From: Roseiarcus sp963717215
GTDB taxonomy: Bacteria > Pseudomonadota > Alphaproteobacteria > Rhizobiales > Beijerinckiaceae
Assembly (NCBI GenBank): GCA_963717215.1
Contig: CAVQVS010000008.1
Location: forward strand, 367,669-431,668
DNA length: 64,000 nt
Direction of reading: 5' to 3'
In this document: positions 1 to 9,250 of the stretch, one piece after another
How positions within the stretch are numbered: position 1 is the stretch's first letter
How the letters are laid out: each line of letters begins with the position of its first letter
Program-made: the position numbers and the translations under genes
Notes under the pieces: model-generated
Seen by the model: the letters and a program-made list of their open reading frames with translations, nothing else
Told to the model about the DNA's origin: nothing
Database searches by the model: none

Positions 1-526
1 CGATCCGTGATTTCTGTGAGGCGCTGAGCGAACCGGCGAGCAACGGCGCCGAATCTCGGACAAAGGCCAGGACTAAGTTCGGTGTCGGAAACGCGTAGAG
101 GCGGGAAGCGCGTTTGCAAATGGCGCCGCGAAAATCGACGAGCACCAAATCACAGCTGCGTCGCCCTATTTTAAGTCCGAGCGAATAAGCGCCTTCCGGA
201 TCAATCGACATAGGGATCGTGGGCTGCCCAACTCGGCCGCGGAGTGGGGCCTCCCGCTTCAGTAATCCCTCCGCCTGCAGTCGGTTCATGATTGCGGACG
301 TCGATTGAACCGACAGCCCCGTAAACCGCGCGACTTCAATCTTGGACAAGGGACCGAAGCGGCGCACGAGCGAAAGCAAAAGGCGCTCATTGTAAAGACG
401 CACGCCCGCCTGATTGGCGCCGCCGGCGTTCCACGGGGAGAGGCCGACGACCATCGAGGCTAACGCCACGCCGCCATCGAGCCCGCTGGGCGTATCCGCG
501 CCCAAACCGCCCCGCGCCTCCTTCAT
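1..526 (-). CDS. frcR: ROK family transcriptional regulator, FrcR-like (partial, C-terminus outside window)
   Basis: Reading the minus strand gives about 175 residues of a ROK (NagC/XylR type) repressor: an N-terminal winged helix-turn-helix (RLYNERLLLSLVRRFGPLSK, then EVARFTGLS and IMNRLQAEGLLKRE, about residues 40-85), followed by GRVGQPTIPMSIDPEGAYSLG, where the sugar-binding/ROK domain begins. The rest lies beyond base 1. The start is uncertain: ATG at 526 sits right after a purine-rich GGGCGGAAG, and an in-frame ATG at 541 is also possible. The gene is divergent from frcB. In Sinorhizobium meliloti a ROK gene, frcR, precedes frcBCAK, so it is probably the sugar-responsive regulator of the transporter. 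The symbol rests on context plus family. Confidence 0.85.
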   Translation of the reverse strand, partial: MKEARGGLGADTPSGLDGGVALASMVVGLSPWNAGGANQAGVRLYNERLLLSLVRRFGPLSKIEVARFTGLSVQSTSAIMNRLQAEGLLKREAPLRGRVGQPTIPMSIDPEGAYSLGLKIGRRSCDLVLVDFRGAICKRASRLYAFPTPNLVLAFVRDSAPLLAGSLSASQKSRI

Positions 527-760
527 CTTCCGCCCGGGCATTGCATTGTTGCAACCAGCCTCCCCACCGCATGATTGTTCTGAACAGTGCGCCTGTCAAT
601 GATAATTCAAGTGGATGTAGTTATCCTTGACTCTCTGCCAAAAGTCTGCCCTATGGACTGACGACGGCGCGAGGCGGTCGCGGGGAGGCAAAGACTTTAC
701 GTCCAGCCACCCGGACCGTGATAATCGACGTCGCTGTATCGAATCATCGGGAGGAAACCT
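527..760. promoter_or_regulatory. Divergent frcR-frcB control region
   Basis: The gap between two divergent starts must hold promoters for both. On the plus strand a candidate -35 TTGACT (627-632) is followed 18 bases later by CTATGG (651-656), a weak -10. Two dyads are visible: TGTTCTGAACA at 576-586, and TTGCA-N4-TGCAA at 541-554. A Shine-Dalgarno GGGAGGA (749-755) precedes the frcB GTG start. Assignments are by eye only. Confidence 0.4.
576..586. promoter_or_regulatory. Candidate ROK operator dyad
   Basis: TGTTCTGAACA is a perfect 11-base palindrome (TGTTC-T-GAACA) about 50 bases upstream of the proposed frcR start and of the candidate frcB -35. ROK repressors bind short dyads with TTC/GAA half-sites, so this is the most plausible operator in the gap. 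A dyad this short can occur by chance. Confidence 0.3.
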
Positions 761-1771
761 GTGTCCAAGATGTCTGGATTGTTCACGTCCATCGCTGTTG
801 CGGCGCTGTCTGTCGCCATTATGGGCGGCCCGGCGAATGCTGGCGATATTGTCGGGCTCGTCACGAAAACCAACACGAATCCCTTCTTTGTCAAAATGAA
901 AGAAGGCTTTGAGGCCAAGGCCAAAGAGGTGGGTCTCACGCCCCAGGCCTATGCCGGCAAGTTCGACGGCGATAACGATGGCGAAGTCAGAGCGATCGAG
1001 CAACTGATCGCGGCCGGCGCCAAGGGCATTCTGCTCGTGCCGAGCGATTCGACCGCAATCGTGCCGACGGTGAAGAAGGCGCGCGACGCGGGCATTCTCG
1101 TGATCACGCTCGACACGCCGCTCGACCCGGCCGACGCCGCCGACGCGCTGTTCGCCACCGACAATTACAAGGCCGGCCAGCTCATCGGCCAATGGGCCAA
1201 GGGCACACTCGGCGATAAGGCCTCCAGCGCCAAGATCGCCACCCTCGACCTCACGCCCAACGAGCCCACGGTCGACTACCTGCGCCATAACGGCTTCCTC
1301 GATGGGTTCGGCATCGCGGTGAAGGACAAGAAGCACTACGCAACGAGCGACAGTCCACAAATCGTTGGATCAGACGTGACCAAAGGCTCGACGGAAGGCG
1401 GCCGCCAGGCGATGGAGAACATCCTTCAGAAGGCCGACCACATCGATCTCGTTTACGCGATCAACGAGCCAGCCGCCTATGGCGGTTATGCGGCCCTTAA
1501 GGCCGCTGGCAAGGAGAAGAACGTGCTGTTCGTCGGCGTCGATGGCGGGTGCCAGGGCGTGAAGTGGGTCAAGGAAGGCATCCTCGGCGCCACTTCCCAG
1601 CAATATCCGCTTCTCATGGCGGCGGACGGCGTTCAGGCGGTGGCGGACTACATCAAGACCGGCAAGAAGCCGACGAGCATCGACACCGGCGAGAAGCTCG
1701 TTACCGACAAGCCGGTTCCCGGTGTTCCTTCGATCACCTCCGATGAGGCGCTGAAGATCTGCTGGGGTTGA
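761..1771 (+). CDS. frcB: Sugar ABC transporter substrate-binding protein, FrcB-like
   Basis: Periplasmic sugar-binding protein of the RbsB/FrcB class (336 aa), delivering fructose or a similar monosaccharide to FrcC/FrcA. A signal peptide spans residues 1-27 (cleavage after GGPANA). The mature protein starts DIVGLVTKTNTNPFF, the usual first strand of a type I periplasmic binding fold, with LVPSDSTAIVP and DTPLDP around the hinge. The GTG start at 761 is chosen because GGGAGGA lies 5 bases upstream; an in-frame ATG three codons in (770) is an alternative. A large hairpin follows the stop and separates it from frcC, which usually lets the binding protein be made in excess. The fructose assignment is inferred from overall FrcB resemblance and operon order. 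Confidence 0.9.
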   Translation: MSKMSGLFTSIAVAALSVAIMGGPANAGDIVGLVTKTNTNPFFVKMKEGFEAKAKEVGLTPQAYAGKFDGDNDGEVRAIEQLIAAGAKGILLVPSDSTAIVPTVKKARDAGILVITLDTPLDPADAADALFATDNYKAGQLIGQWAKGTLGDKASSAKIATLDLTPNEPTVDYLRHNGFLDGFGIAVKDKKHYATSDSPQIVGSDVTKGSTEGGRQAMENILQKADHIDLVYAINEPAAYGGYAALKAAGKEKNVLFVGVDGGCQGVKWVKEGILGATSQQYPLLMAADGVQAVADYIKTGKKPTSIDTGEKLVTDKPVPGVPSITSDEALKICWG

Positions 1772-1812
1772 TTTCCCCCAGCGTTCGGAGCTTAATCGTC
1801 TGAAATAAAAAA

Positions 1813-1844
1813 GGATCCGCCGGGTTGTTGCCCAAGGCGGATCC
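1813..1844. promoter_or_regulatory. Long hairpin between frcB and frcC
   Basis: Arms GGATCCGCC (1813-1821) and GGCGGATCC (1836-1844) are perfect, and an inner GGG/CCC (1822-1824/1831-1833) extends the stem to 12 pairs with a two-base AA bulge. On the plus strand it is followed by ATAAAAAC, not a T-run, so for the operon it should stabilise the frcB 3' end or attenuate read-through. On the minus strand the same hairpin is followed by TTTTTTATTTC, the layout of an intrinsic terminator for antisense transcription. Confidence 0.75.
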
Positions 1845-1880
1845 ATAAAAACAAGGCGACCAGAAACGAGTGAGGAAGCG

Positions 1881-2956
1881 ATGAGCGAAGCGACTGGCCG
1901 TCCCGCGCCCCAAGAGTTCGAGAGGGTCCTCACCGGCGCGGCGGCGAACGTCGCGTCCTTCGATGAGGCGCGTCTTACACTTCTCCAGCGGACCCAGCGT
2001 TTCCTCCACGCCTATCCGACTGTTGTGCCCTTTGTCGTGCTCTTGCTCGGCGTGGTGTTGGGGGTCCTCGTCAATCCTTCGCGGTTCACCGCGGCTAGCA
2101 ATTTCTCGACCATCCTCACGCAAGTTATGGTCATCGGCATCGTGGGCGTCGGTCAGACCCTCGTAATCCTGACGGCGGGCATCGATCTCTCGGTCGGCGT
2201 CATCATGGTCATTTCGTCGGTGGTGATGGGACGCTTGGCCGTTTACAGCGGCGTCCCGACTTTTATCGCCTTTCCGATCGGCCTCCTGGTCGGCGCCGCC
2301 TTCGGTTATCTCAACGGAGTTTTGGTGACGCGGCTCAAGATGCCGCCATTCATCGTCACGCTTGGCACGCTCAGCATTATCGGTGCGCTCAATACTTACT
2401 ATTCGCAGAGCGAAACCATTGGCATGCAGGACATCGAGGAGAAGGCCTGGTTCCTGCAAATCATGGGCAATCAGATCATAATTGGCGGCGCCCGGATCAT
2501 GTGGGGCACGTTTCTGATGCTCGCGGTCGCAGCGGTCGTCTGGTATATCCTCAATCGCACCGCCTACGGCCGCCACATCTACGCTACCGGCGACGACCGG
2601 GAGGCGGCGCGGCTTGCGGGCATCAATACGGATCGTATTCTGCTCAGCGTTTACGTGCTCGCGGGCCTTATCGCCGCAATCGCCGGCTGGGCGTTGATCG
2701 GCCGCGTCGGCGCCATCAGTCCGACGGCTGGCGAGAACGCCAACCTCGACAGCATCACCGCGGTGGTGATCGGCGGCACGTCGCTGTTCGGCGGCAGAGG
2801 GTCGATCATCGGCACCCTGGTCGGCGCGCTGATCGTCGGCGTCTTCCGCTCCGCCGTTTCCCTCGCCGGGCTGGACGTGCTTTGGCAGGAGTTCGCCATC
2901 GGCGTCCTGATCATCTTCGCAGTCGCTCTCGACCAGTGGATCCGGAGGGTTTCGCA

Positions 2957-2960
<4 letters not shown>
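1881..2960 (+). CDS. frcC: Sugar ABC transporter permease, FrcC-like
   Basis: Inner-membrane permease of the RbsC/FrcC family (359 aa, normal length). About 45 hydrophilic residues precede eight to ten hydrophobic segments starting near residue 52 (VVPFVVLLLGVVLGVLV). The family signature region GENANLDSITAVVIGGTSLF is followed by GGRGSIIGTLVGAL (about residues 283-310). Start ATG 1881 has GAGGAAG upstream. The stop overlaps the frcA start as ATGA (2957-2960), indicating translational coupling. It forms the channel for the sugar bound by FrcB. Confidence 0.92.
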
Positions 2961-3738
<778 letters not shown>

Positions 3739-3824
3739 CGCGAGGTTCCGCGTGCGCGCTTGCGCGGCGCTGGTCACGAAACCGCGATTTGCGTAAACGG
3801 CCCGCACGCGGTTGAATAGGGGTG

Positions 3825-3844
3825 CGCCGCCGACGCGGCGTTTT
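3825..3844 (+). terminator. Probable intrinsic terminator after frcBCA
   Basis: CGCCGC (3825-3830), loop CGAC, GCGGCG (3835-3840), then TTTT (3841-3844). The stem is only 6 bp but fully G-C. It ends just before the AAAAGGAATTG ribosome-binding region of the next gene, so the aldo/keto reductase may be partly read from frc transcripts. Confidence 0.5.
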
Positions 3845-3864
3845 CCAAAAGGAATTGACGTTTC

Positions 3865-4905
3865 ATGCGCTATCGACCGCTTGGCCGTACGGGCCAATAT
3901 GTCTCGGAAATCTGTCTCGGCGCGATGACCTTTCACGGAGGGGGCAGTTTCTGGCGCGCCATCGGCACGCTCGATCAGGCCGCCTCCACCAAGCTCGTCG
4001 CCCGCGCGCTCGAAGCGGGGGTCAATTTCATCGACACCGCCAACGTCTATTCCGAAGGCCAGTCCGAGGTTCAGGTCGGCCAGGCGCTGAAGGATCTTGG
4101 CGTCAAGCGCGAGGACGTCATCATCGCCACCAAGGTTCGCGGCCGCATGGGGACGGGTCCGAATTCCGTGGGCCTCTCGCGCGGCCACATCATGGATCAG
4201 ATCGCCGGCAGCCTGAAACGGCTCGGACTCGATCATGTGGATCTCTATCAGATCCACGGCTTCGACCCCGTAACGCCGCTCGAGGAGACCTTGCGCGCGC
4301 TCGACGATTGCGTGAGCCGCGGCCTCGTCAACACGATCGGCTGCTCGAATCTCGCCGCCTGGCAGATCATGAAGGCGCTCGGCATTTCCGACAAAAGCGG
4401 GTTCGCGCGCTTCGAGACGGTCCAGGCCTATTACTCGATCGCGGGACGCGAACTCGAGCGCGAGATCGTGCCGGTGGTCGAGGATCAGGGCCTGGGCGTC
4501 ATGGTGTGGAGCCCGCTCGCCGGTGGATTTCTCTCGGGCAAATACACACGCGACAAACGCGGCGACAACGACTCGCGCCGCACGGTGTTCGATTTCCCGC
4601 CGGTCGACAAGGAGCGCGCCTACGACATCATCGACGTCATGGCGCCGATCGCCAAGGCTCACGGCTCCTCGGTGGCGCGCGTCGCGCTTGCGTGGCTCCT
4701 GCAGCGTAAAGGGGTGATGAGCGTCATCATCGGCGCCAAGTCCATCGAGCAGCTCGACGACAATCTCGCCGCGGCCGAACTTGAGCTCACGCCCGACGAG
4801 ATCACGACACTCGACGCGGCGAGCGCGCTCAAGCCCGAATATCCGGGCTGGATGCTGGCGCGTCAGGCCGATGGCCGCGTGCCGGCGCCGAAGGCGAAAG
4901 CTTAA
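3865..4905 (+). CDS. Aldo/keto reductase
   Basis: NAD(P)H-dependent aldo/keto reductase (346 aa), a TIM-barrel oxidoreductase for aldehydes or sugars. The opening MRYRPLGRTGQYVSEICLG is typical. The four catalytic residues are visible in order: Asp in NFIDTANVYSEG (about residue 57), Tyr in the same motif, Lys in IATKVRG (about 90) and His in YQIHGFDP (about 132). The cofactor-binding C-terminal part includes VIIGAKSIEQLDDNL. The AAAAGGAATTG ribosome-binding region lies 7-18 bases upstream. It follows the frc transporter and precedes a sugar-type dehydrogenase, so a role in catabolism of the imported sugar is likely but unproven. Confidence 0.9.
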   Translation: MRYRPLGRTGQYVSEICLGAMTFHGGGSFWRAIGTLDQAASTKLVARALEAGVNFIDTANVYSEGQSEVQVGQALKDLGVKREDVIIATKVRGRMGTGPNSVGLSRGHIMDQIAGSLKRLGLDHVDLYQIHGFDPVTPLEETLRALDDCVSRGLVNTIGCSNLAAWQIMKALGISDKSGFARFETVQAYYSIAGRELEREIVPVVEDQGLGVMVWSPLAGGFLSGKYTRDKRGDNDSRRTVFDFPPVDKERAYDIIDVMAPIAKAHGSSVARVALAWLLQRKGVMSVIIGAKSIEQLDDNLAAAELELTPDEITTLDAASALKPEYPGWMLARQADGRVPAPKAKA

Positions 4906-4951
4906 GATTTCCGACGCCCCGCGGGCGGCAAGGTCAAAGGGAGGGAAGACA

Positions 4952-5953
4952 TTGCGCAAGGTGAAATGGGGGGTGATCGGCGTCGCCAAGATCGCGACGG
5001 AAAAGGTCATCCCGGCGATGCAGCGGGGCAAGGTCTCCGAAATCGCCGCGATCGCCTCGCGCGATTCCAGCAAAGCGCGGACGGCCGCGGAAAAGCTCGG
5101 CATTCCGCGCTCGTACGGATCCTACGAGGAGCTGCTCGCCGACCCCGAGATCGAAGCGATCTACAATCCGCTGCCCAATGAGGGGCATGTTCCCTGGACG
5201 CTCAAGGCGCTTGCGGCGGGCAAGCACGTTTTGTGCGAGAAGCCGATCGCGCTTGATGTCGAAGAAGCGCGGCAGCTTATCGACGCGCGCAACCGCTCGG
5301 GCAAACTGGTCGCCGAAGCCTTCATGGTGCGGTTCCATCCCCAATGGCGCCGCGCGCGCGAGCTTTCGCGGGACGGAACGATCGGGGAAACCCGCGCGAT
5401 CCAGACCTTCTTCTCCTACCGGCTGCTCGACCCCGACAACGTGCGCAATCGGCCTCCGGGCGGCGGCGGGCTTTACGACATCGGCTGCTACGCCATCCTC
5501 ACCGCCCGCACCATTTTCGGCGCCGAGCCGACCCGGGTCGTCGCCACGATCGACTGGGACCCGAAGTTCAAGACCGACCGGCTGGCAAGCGCTCTGCTCG
5601 AGTTCCCAGGCGGGCGCCAGCTGACCTTCACCGTCGGCACGCAATTGTCGGCGCACCAGCGGGTGACGATCGTGGGCGACTCCGGGCGGATCGAGGTCAT
5701 GATCCCCTTCAATGCGCCGATCGACCAGCCGACCGAAATCGCCATCGACACCGGCGCCGATCTGATCGGCGGCGGCCGGCGGGTGGAGAAATTCCCCATC
5801 TGCGACCAGTACACGCTGCAGGGCGACGCCTTCTCGACCGCGATTGTGGACGAGGCGAAGCTCGAGTTCCCGATCGAGGACGCGGTCGCCAACATGCGCG
5901 TCATCGACGCCCTGTTCCGCTCCGCCAAGAGCGGGTCCTGGGAGAAGCCGTGA
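4952..5953 (+). CDS. Gfo/Idh/MocA family oxidoreductase
   Basis: NAD(P)-dependent sugar or inositol-type dehydrogenase (333 aa). The N-terminal Rossmann fold begins KWGVIGVAKIATEKVIPAM, and the family motif EKPIALDVEEARQL (about residues 93-106) contains the conserved Glu-Lys-Pro. The C-terminal alpha/beta substrate domain has GGGLYDIGCYAI. I chose TTG at 4952 because GGGAGGGA lies just upstream and the Rossmann strand then starts at residue 5; no ATG fits the family length. It follows the aldo/keto reductase by 46 bases and probably shares its transcript. Confidence 0.88.
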   Translation: MRKVKWGVIGVAKIATEKVIPAMQRGKVSEIAAIASRDSSKARTAAEKLGIPRSYGSYEELLADPEIEAIYNPLPNEGHVPWTLKALAAGKHVLCEKPIALDVEEARQLIDARNRSGKLVAEAFMVRFHPQWRRARELSRDGTIGETRAIQTFFSYRLLDPDNVRNRPPGGGGLYDIGCYAILTARTIFGAEPTRVVATIDWDPKFKTDRLASALLEFPGGRQLTFTVGTQLSAHQRVTIVGDSGRIEVMIPFNAPIDQPTEIAIDTGADLIGGGRRVEKFPICDQYTLQGDAFSTAIVDEAKLEFPIEDAVANMRVIDALFRSAKSGSWEKP

Positions 5954-5965
5954 GGGCGCGTAGCG

Positions 5966-5985
5966 GCGCCGGATCCGGCGCTTTT
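5966..5985 (+). terminator. Intrinsic terminator after the sugar oxidoreductase
   Basis: A 16-base palindrome GCGCCGGATCCGGCGC (5966-5981) can form a 6-bp G-C stem with a GATC loop, followed by TTTT (5982-5985). It lies 13 bases after the stop at 5953, between convergent genes. Confidence 0.65.
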
Positions 5986-6067
5986 CGCCCCGGCATAAAC
6001 CGCCCGTGGCCCCTTGAGGGAAAGCGGGCGGGTCTAAGAGCCAATTCAGCTGAATTTCCCCGCTACT

Positions 6068-7117
6068 CTAACTCTGAATTTTCCGCTTTCCGAGTTCAGC
6101 CCGCACCCTCGGCGCGACCACCGTGCCCAGAAGCTCGATCGAGCGCAGGATGGCGTCTTGCGGCTGGGCGCCGACCGACATCTGCATGAGGGTGCGATCG
6201 TGGCGAAAGGCCTCGTGCTGAGCGAGGATTTTCGCGATCGCCTCGTCCGGCGTGCCGACCATCAAGTGCCCGCGTTGGCCCCGGCCCTGATCGAACTGCG
6301 CTCGCGACAAGGGCGGCCAGCCGCGCTCGCGGCCGATGCGGCTCATCACCTCTGCGTACGGACGGAAGAACGCGTCGACCGCGGCTTCGCTCGTGTCGGC
6401 GAGGAAGCCATGGCCATTGATGCCGACCAGGAGCTTGTCGGGCGCGACGCCTGCGCGGCGGCCCGCCTCGCGATAGAGCTCGGCCAGTGGCGCAAAGCGC
6501 GCCGGCTCGCCGCCGATGATCGCAATCGCCAGCGGCAGGCCGAGCGCGCCGGCGCGCGCGACCGACTGCGGCGTGCCGCCGGAGGCGATCCAGACCGGCA
6601 GCGGCTTCTGCAGCGCGCGCGGGTACACGCCCTGGCCCTTGAGCGGCGCGCGATGACGGCCCTTCCACGTGACCTCAGGCTCGGCGCGAATCTGAAGCAG
6701 GAGATCGAGCTTTTCCGCGAACAGCGCGTCGTAATCGTTGAGGTCATAGCCGAACAGCGGGAAGGACTCGATGAACGAGCCGCGTCCCGCCATGATCTCG
6801 GCGCGGCCGCCCGAGATGAGATCGAGGGTGGCGAATTGTTGATAGACCCGCACCGGATCGTCCGAGGACAGCACCGTGACGGCGCTCGTCAGGCGGATGC
6901 GCTTGGTGCGCGCCGCGGCCGCCGCCAGCGCGACGGCGGGAGCTGACACGGCGTAGTCTGGCCGATGATGCTCGCCGAGCCCGAACACATCGAGGCCGAC
7001 GCGATCGGCAAGCTCGATCTGCTCGATGACGTCAGCGAAGGCCTTATCGACATCGACCGGCTCGCCGGTCGCGGGATCGCGCCGGGTCTCGACGAAGGTG
7101 TAAGCGCCAAACTGCAT
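6068..7117 (-). CDS. LLM class flavin-dependent oxidoreductase (luciferase-like)
   Basis: Flavin-dependent monooxygenase of the bacterial luciferase-like fold (349 aa). Recognisable features are DRVGLDVFGLGEHHRPDYAV (about residues 38-57, the conserved GEHH), LTSAVTVLSSDDPVRVYQQF, and GRAEIMAGRGSFIESFPLFG, the FMN-binding part. The C-terminus has HLMVGTPDEAIAKIL. Substrate cannot be told from sequence. It is divergent from the AhpD-like gene with about 60 bases between starts, and convergent with the sugar oxidoreductase. A longer start is possible, but MQFGAYTFVE is the normal family opening. Confidence 0.9.
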   Translation of the reverse strand: MQFGAYTFVETRRDPATGEPVDVDKAFADVIEQIELADRVGLDVFGLGEHHRPDYAVSAPAVALAAAAARTKRIRLTSAVTVLSSDDPVRVYQQFATLDLISGGRAEIMAGRGSFIESFPLFGYDLNDYDALFAEKLDLLLQIRAEPEVTWKGRHRAPLKGQGVYPRALQKPLPVWIASGGTPQSVARAGALGLPLAIAIIGGEPARFAPLAELYREAGRRAGVAPDKLLVGINGHGFLADTSEAAVDAFFRPYAEVMSRIGRERGWPPLSRAQFDQGRGQRGHLMVGTPDEAIAKILAQHEAFRHDRTLMQMSVGAQPQDAILRSIELLGTVVAPRVRAELGKRKIQS

Positions 7118-7180
7118 TGATAGCCCCGACTACGCGTGCTTCGCACGGCGCGAGTCGTGATGTTAGCATGGGGCAAAACC

Positions 7181-7774
7181 ATGAGGGATATCGTGAGCAA
7201 CCCGCCGATCAGCCGATTTCCAACGCCCGAGCTTCATGATCTTCCTGACGACATCCGCGAGCGGATCGCCACGGTGCAGGAAAAGTCGGGGTTCGTTCCC
7301 AACGTCTTCCTTGCGCTCGCGCGCAGGCCGGACGAGTTCCGCGCCTTCTTCGCCTATCATGACGCGCTGATGGAGAAGCCCGGGACCTTGAGCAAGGCCG
7401 AGCGCGAGATGGTCGTGGTCGCGACTTCGGCCGTCAACGCTTGCACCTATTGCGTCGTCGCGCACGGAGCGATCCTGCGCATCCGCGCCAAGAATCCGCT
7501 GATCGCCGATCAGGTCGCCGTCAATTATCGCAAGGCTGATCTTGCGCCACGGCACAAAGCGATGCTCGAGTTCGCCGTCAAGGTGGCCGAACGCTCGCAC
7601 GCGATCGGGGACGCGGACTACGAAGAGCTGAAGAGCCACGGCTTCACGGATGACGACGCCTGGGACATCGCCGCCATCGCCGCCATGTTCGCCATGTCCA
7701 ACCGGCTCGCCAACGCGTTCTCGATCCGAGCCAACGACGAATTCTATGCGATGGGGCGCGAGAGCAAGAGTTGA
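7181..7774 (+). CDS. Peroxidase-related / AhpD-like carboxymuconolactone decarboxylase family protein
   Basis: AhpD-fold protein of about 197 aa. The redox motif is NACTYCVVAHGAI, a CxxC followed by His, as in alkylhydroperoxidase D proteins that reduce peroxides through a disulfide relay. LSKAEREMVVVATSAVNACT is the helix leading into it. Upstream, RIATVQEKSGFVPNVFLALA is typical of the peroxidase-related subgroup. The start is uncertain: ATG 7181 is used, GTG 7193 has a better ribosome site (GAGGGA), and the frame opens from 7136. Divergent partner is the luciferase-like monooxygenase. Confidence 0.87.
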   Translation: MRDIVSNPPISRFPTPELHDLPDDIRERIATVQEKSGFVPNVFLALARRPDEFRAFFAYHDALMEKPGTLSKAEREMVVVATSAVNACTYCVVAHGAILRIRAKNPLIADQVAVNYRKADLAPRHKAMLEFAVKVAERSHAIGDADYEELKSHGFTDDDAWDIAAIAAMFAMSNRLANAFSIRANDEFYAMGRESKS

Positions 7775-7923
7775 GCGGGCGCGCCTTCACCTCTCCCGCG
7801 CCTTCCGGCCCGGACGTTCGCAATGAATTCTATGTGATTGGACACGTGAGCGCGGCTGAGACAGGAACGGCCAAGGGCCAGGGCGAGTTTTAAGCGCAGG
7901 TTATCATCACGAAGGTGGGATGA

Positions 7924-9240
7924 ATGCGACTCGGATTTCTCGGTCTCATGTGCCTTGTCGGCGCGGCGCCGGCCTTTGCTGACGACGCGCTCCGCACCGG
8001 GGCCGCGGCGTTTGGCGACTGGCGCACGGACGCGCCCGGCGCGCGCCGCCTGATCACGCCCACCGATCTGCCGCCGCCGTTCGCGACACACTCGACAGCG
8101 AACATGTCGCAGCATGCGGCGCGGACCCAGGCCGACGTTCCAAAGGCGCCGCCGGGCTTCACGGTCGAGACCTTCGCCACCGGGCTCAATATGCCGCGCG
8201 TCATCCGCATCGCGCCGAACGGCGACATCTTCGTCGCGGAAACCGGAGCAGGAAGCGTGCGCGTCTTCCATCCGGGAGCCAGCTCCGGACCGACCAAAGG
8301 CGAGATCTTCGCCGCCGGCTTGCAGCGGCCATACGGGATCGCCTTCTACCCGTCGGGACCGGATCCGAAGTTTGTCTATGTCGCCTCGCCGGACTCCGTT
8401 GTGCGCTTTCCCTACCGCAGCGGAGACATGAAGGCCTCAGGCGCCGCCGAGAAGATCGCAAGCTTGCCGAGCGGCGGCGGACACTGGACCCGCGACCTTG
8501 CATTCTCGCCTGACGACAAGACGCTGTACGTGTCGGTAGGCTCCGGCAGCAATGTCGACGAGGGGGCGCCGCGCGCGGACCAGACGAGCATCGCCGAGGC
8601 GCCGATCGGCGCCTCGTTCGGCGAAGAGGCGCGTCGCGCCGACGTGCTCGCCTTCGATCCCGACGGCAAACATGAGCGCGTCTACGCGACCGGCATTCGC
8701 AATTGTTCAGGCCTCGCGATTCAGCCCGGATCGGGCGCGCTCTGGTGCGCCGTCAATGAACGCGACGGACTCGGCGACGACCTGCCGCCCGACTACGCGA
8801 CGCATGTGACGCAGGGCGCCTTCTATGGCTGGCCCTGGTACTATCTCGGCGATCATCAGGACCCGCGCCACAAGGACGAGCGGGCCGACCTCGCGAACCA
8901 TGTTACGACGCCCGACATTCTCATTCAGGCTCATTCCGCGCCGCTCGCCATCGCCTTTTATGGCGCGGATCAGTTTCCCTCCGACTATAAGGGCGACGCC
9001 TTCGTCACGCTGCACGGCTCGTGGAACCGGGCCAAGCGCACCGGCTACAAAGTCGTGCGCCTCGTGATGAAGGACGGCAAGCCGACCGGCGAGTACGAGG
9101 ACTTCCTTGTCGGCTTCGTCGGCGACGACAGAAACGTCTGGGGCCGCCCGGTCGGCGTTGCGGTGGCGTCTGACGGCTCGCTGCTCGTCAGCGATGACGG
9201 CAGCGGCTCGATCTGGCGGGTGTCGTACAAGGGGAAGTGA
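7924..9240 (+). CDS. PQQ-dependent sugar dehydrogenase, sorbosone dehydrogenase family
   Basis: Periplasmic six-bladed beta-propeller dehydrogenase (438 aa) of the glucose/sorbosone dehydrogenase family. A signal peptide MRLGFLGLMCLVGAAPAFA is visible. The propeller starts at PPGFTVETFATGLNMPRVI (about residues 78-96). Later blades contain GIRNCSGLAIQP, YGWPWYYLGDH and LHGSWNRAKRTGYKV, all typical of the family, and the C-terminus has GRPVGVAVASDGSLLVSDD. Substrate is unknown. The AAGGTGGGATGA just before the start is a good ribosome site. Its 3' end lies 10 bases from that of the convergent amidase. Confidence 0.9.
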   Translation: MRLGFLGLMCLVGAAPAFADDALRTGAAAFGDWRTDAPGARRLITPTDLPPPFATHSTANMSQHAARTQADVPKAPPGFTVETFATGLNMPRVIRIAPNGDIFVAETGAGSVRVFHPGASSGPTKGEIFAAGLQRPYGIAFYPSGPDPKFVYVASPDSVVRFPYRSGDMKASGAAEKIASLPSGGGHWTRDLAFSPDDKTLYVSVGSGSNVDEGAPRADQTSIAEAPIGASFGEEARRADVLAFDPDGKHERVYATGIRNCSGLAIQPGSGALWCAVNERDGLGDDLPPDYATHVTQGAFYGWPWYYLGDHQDPRHKDERADLANHVTTPDILIQAHSAPLAIAFYGADQFPSDYKGDAFVTLHGSWNRAKRTGYKVVRLVMKDGKPTGEYEDFLVGFVGDDRNVWGRPVGVAVASDGSLLVSDDGSGSIWRVSYKGK

Positions 9241-9250
9241 GGGCTTAGCC

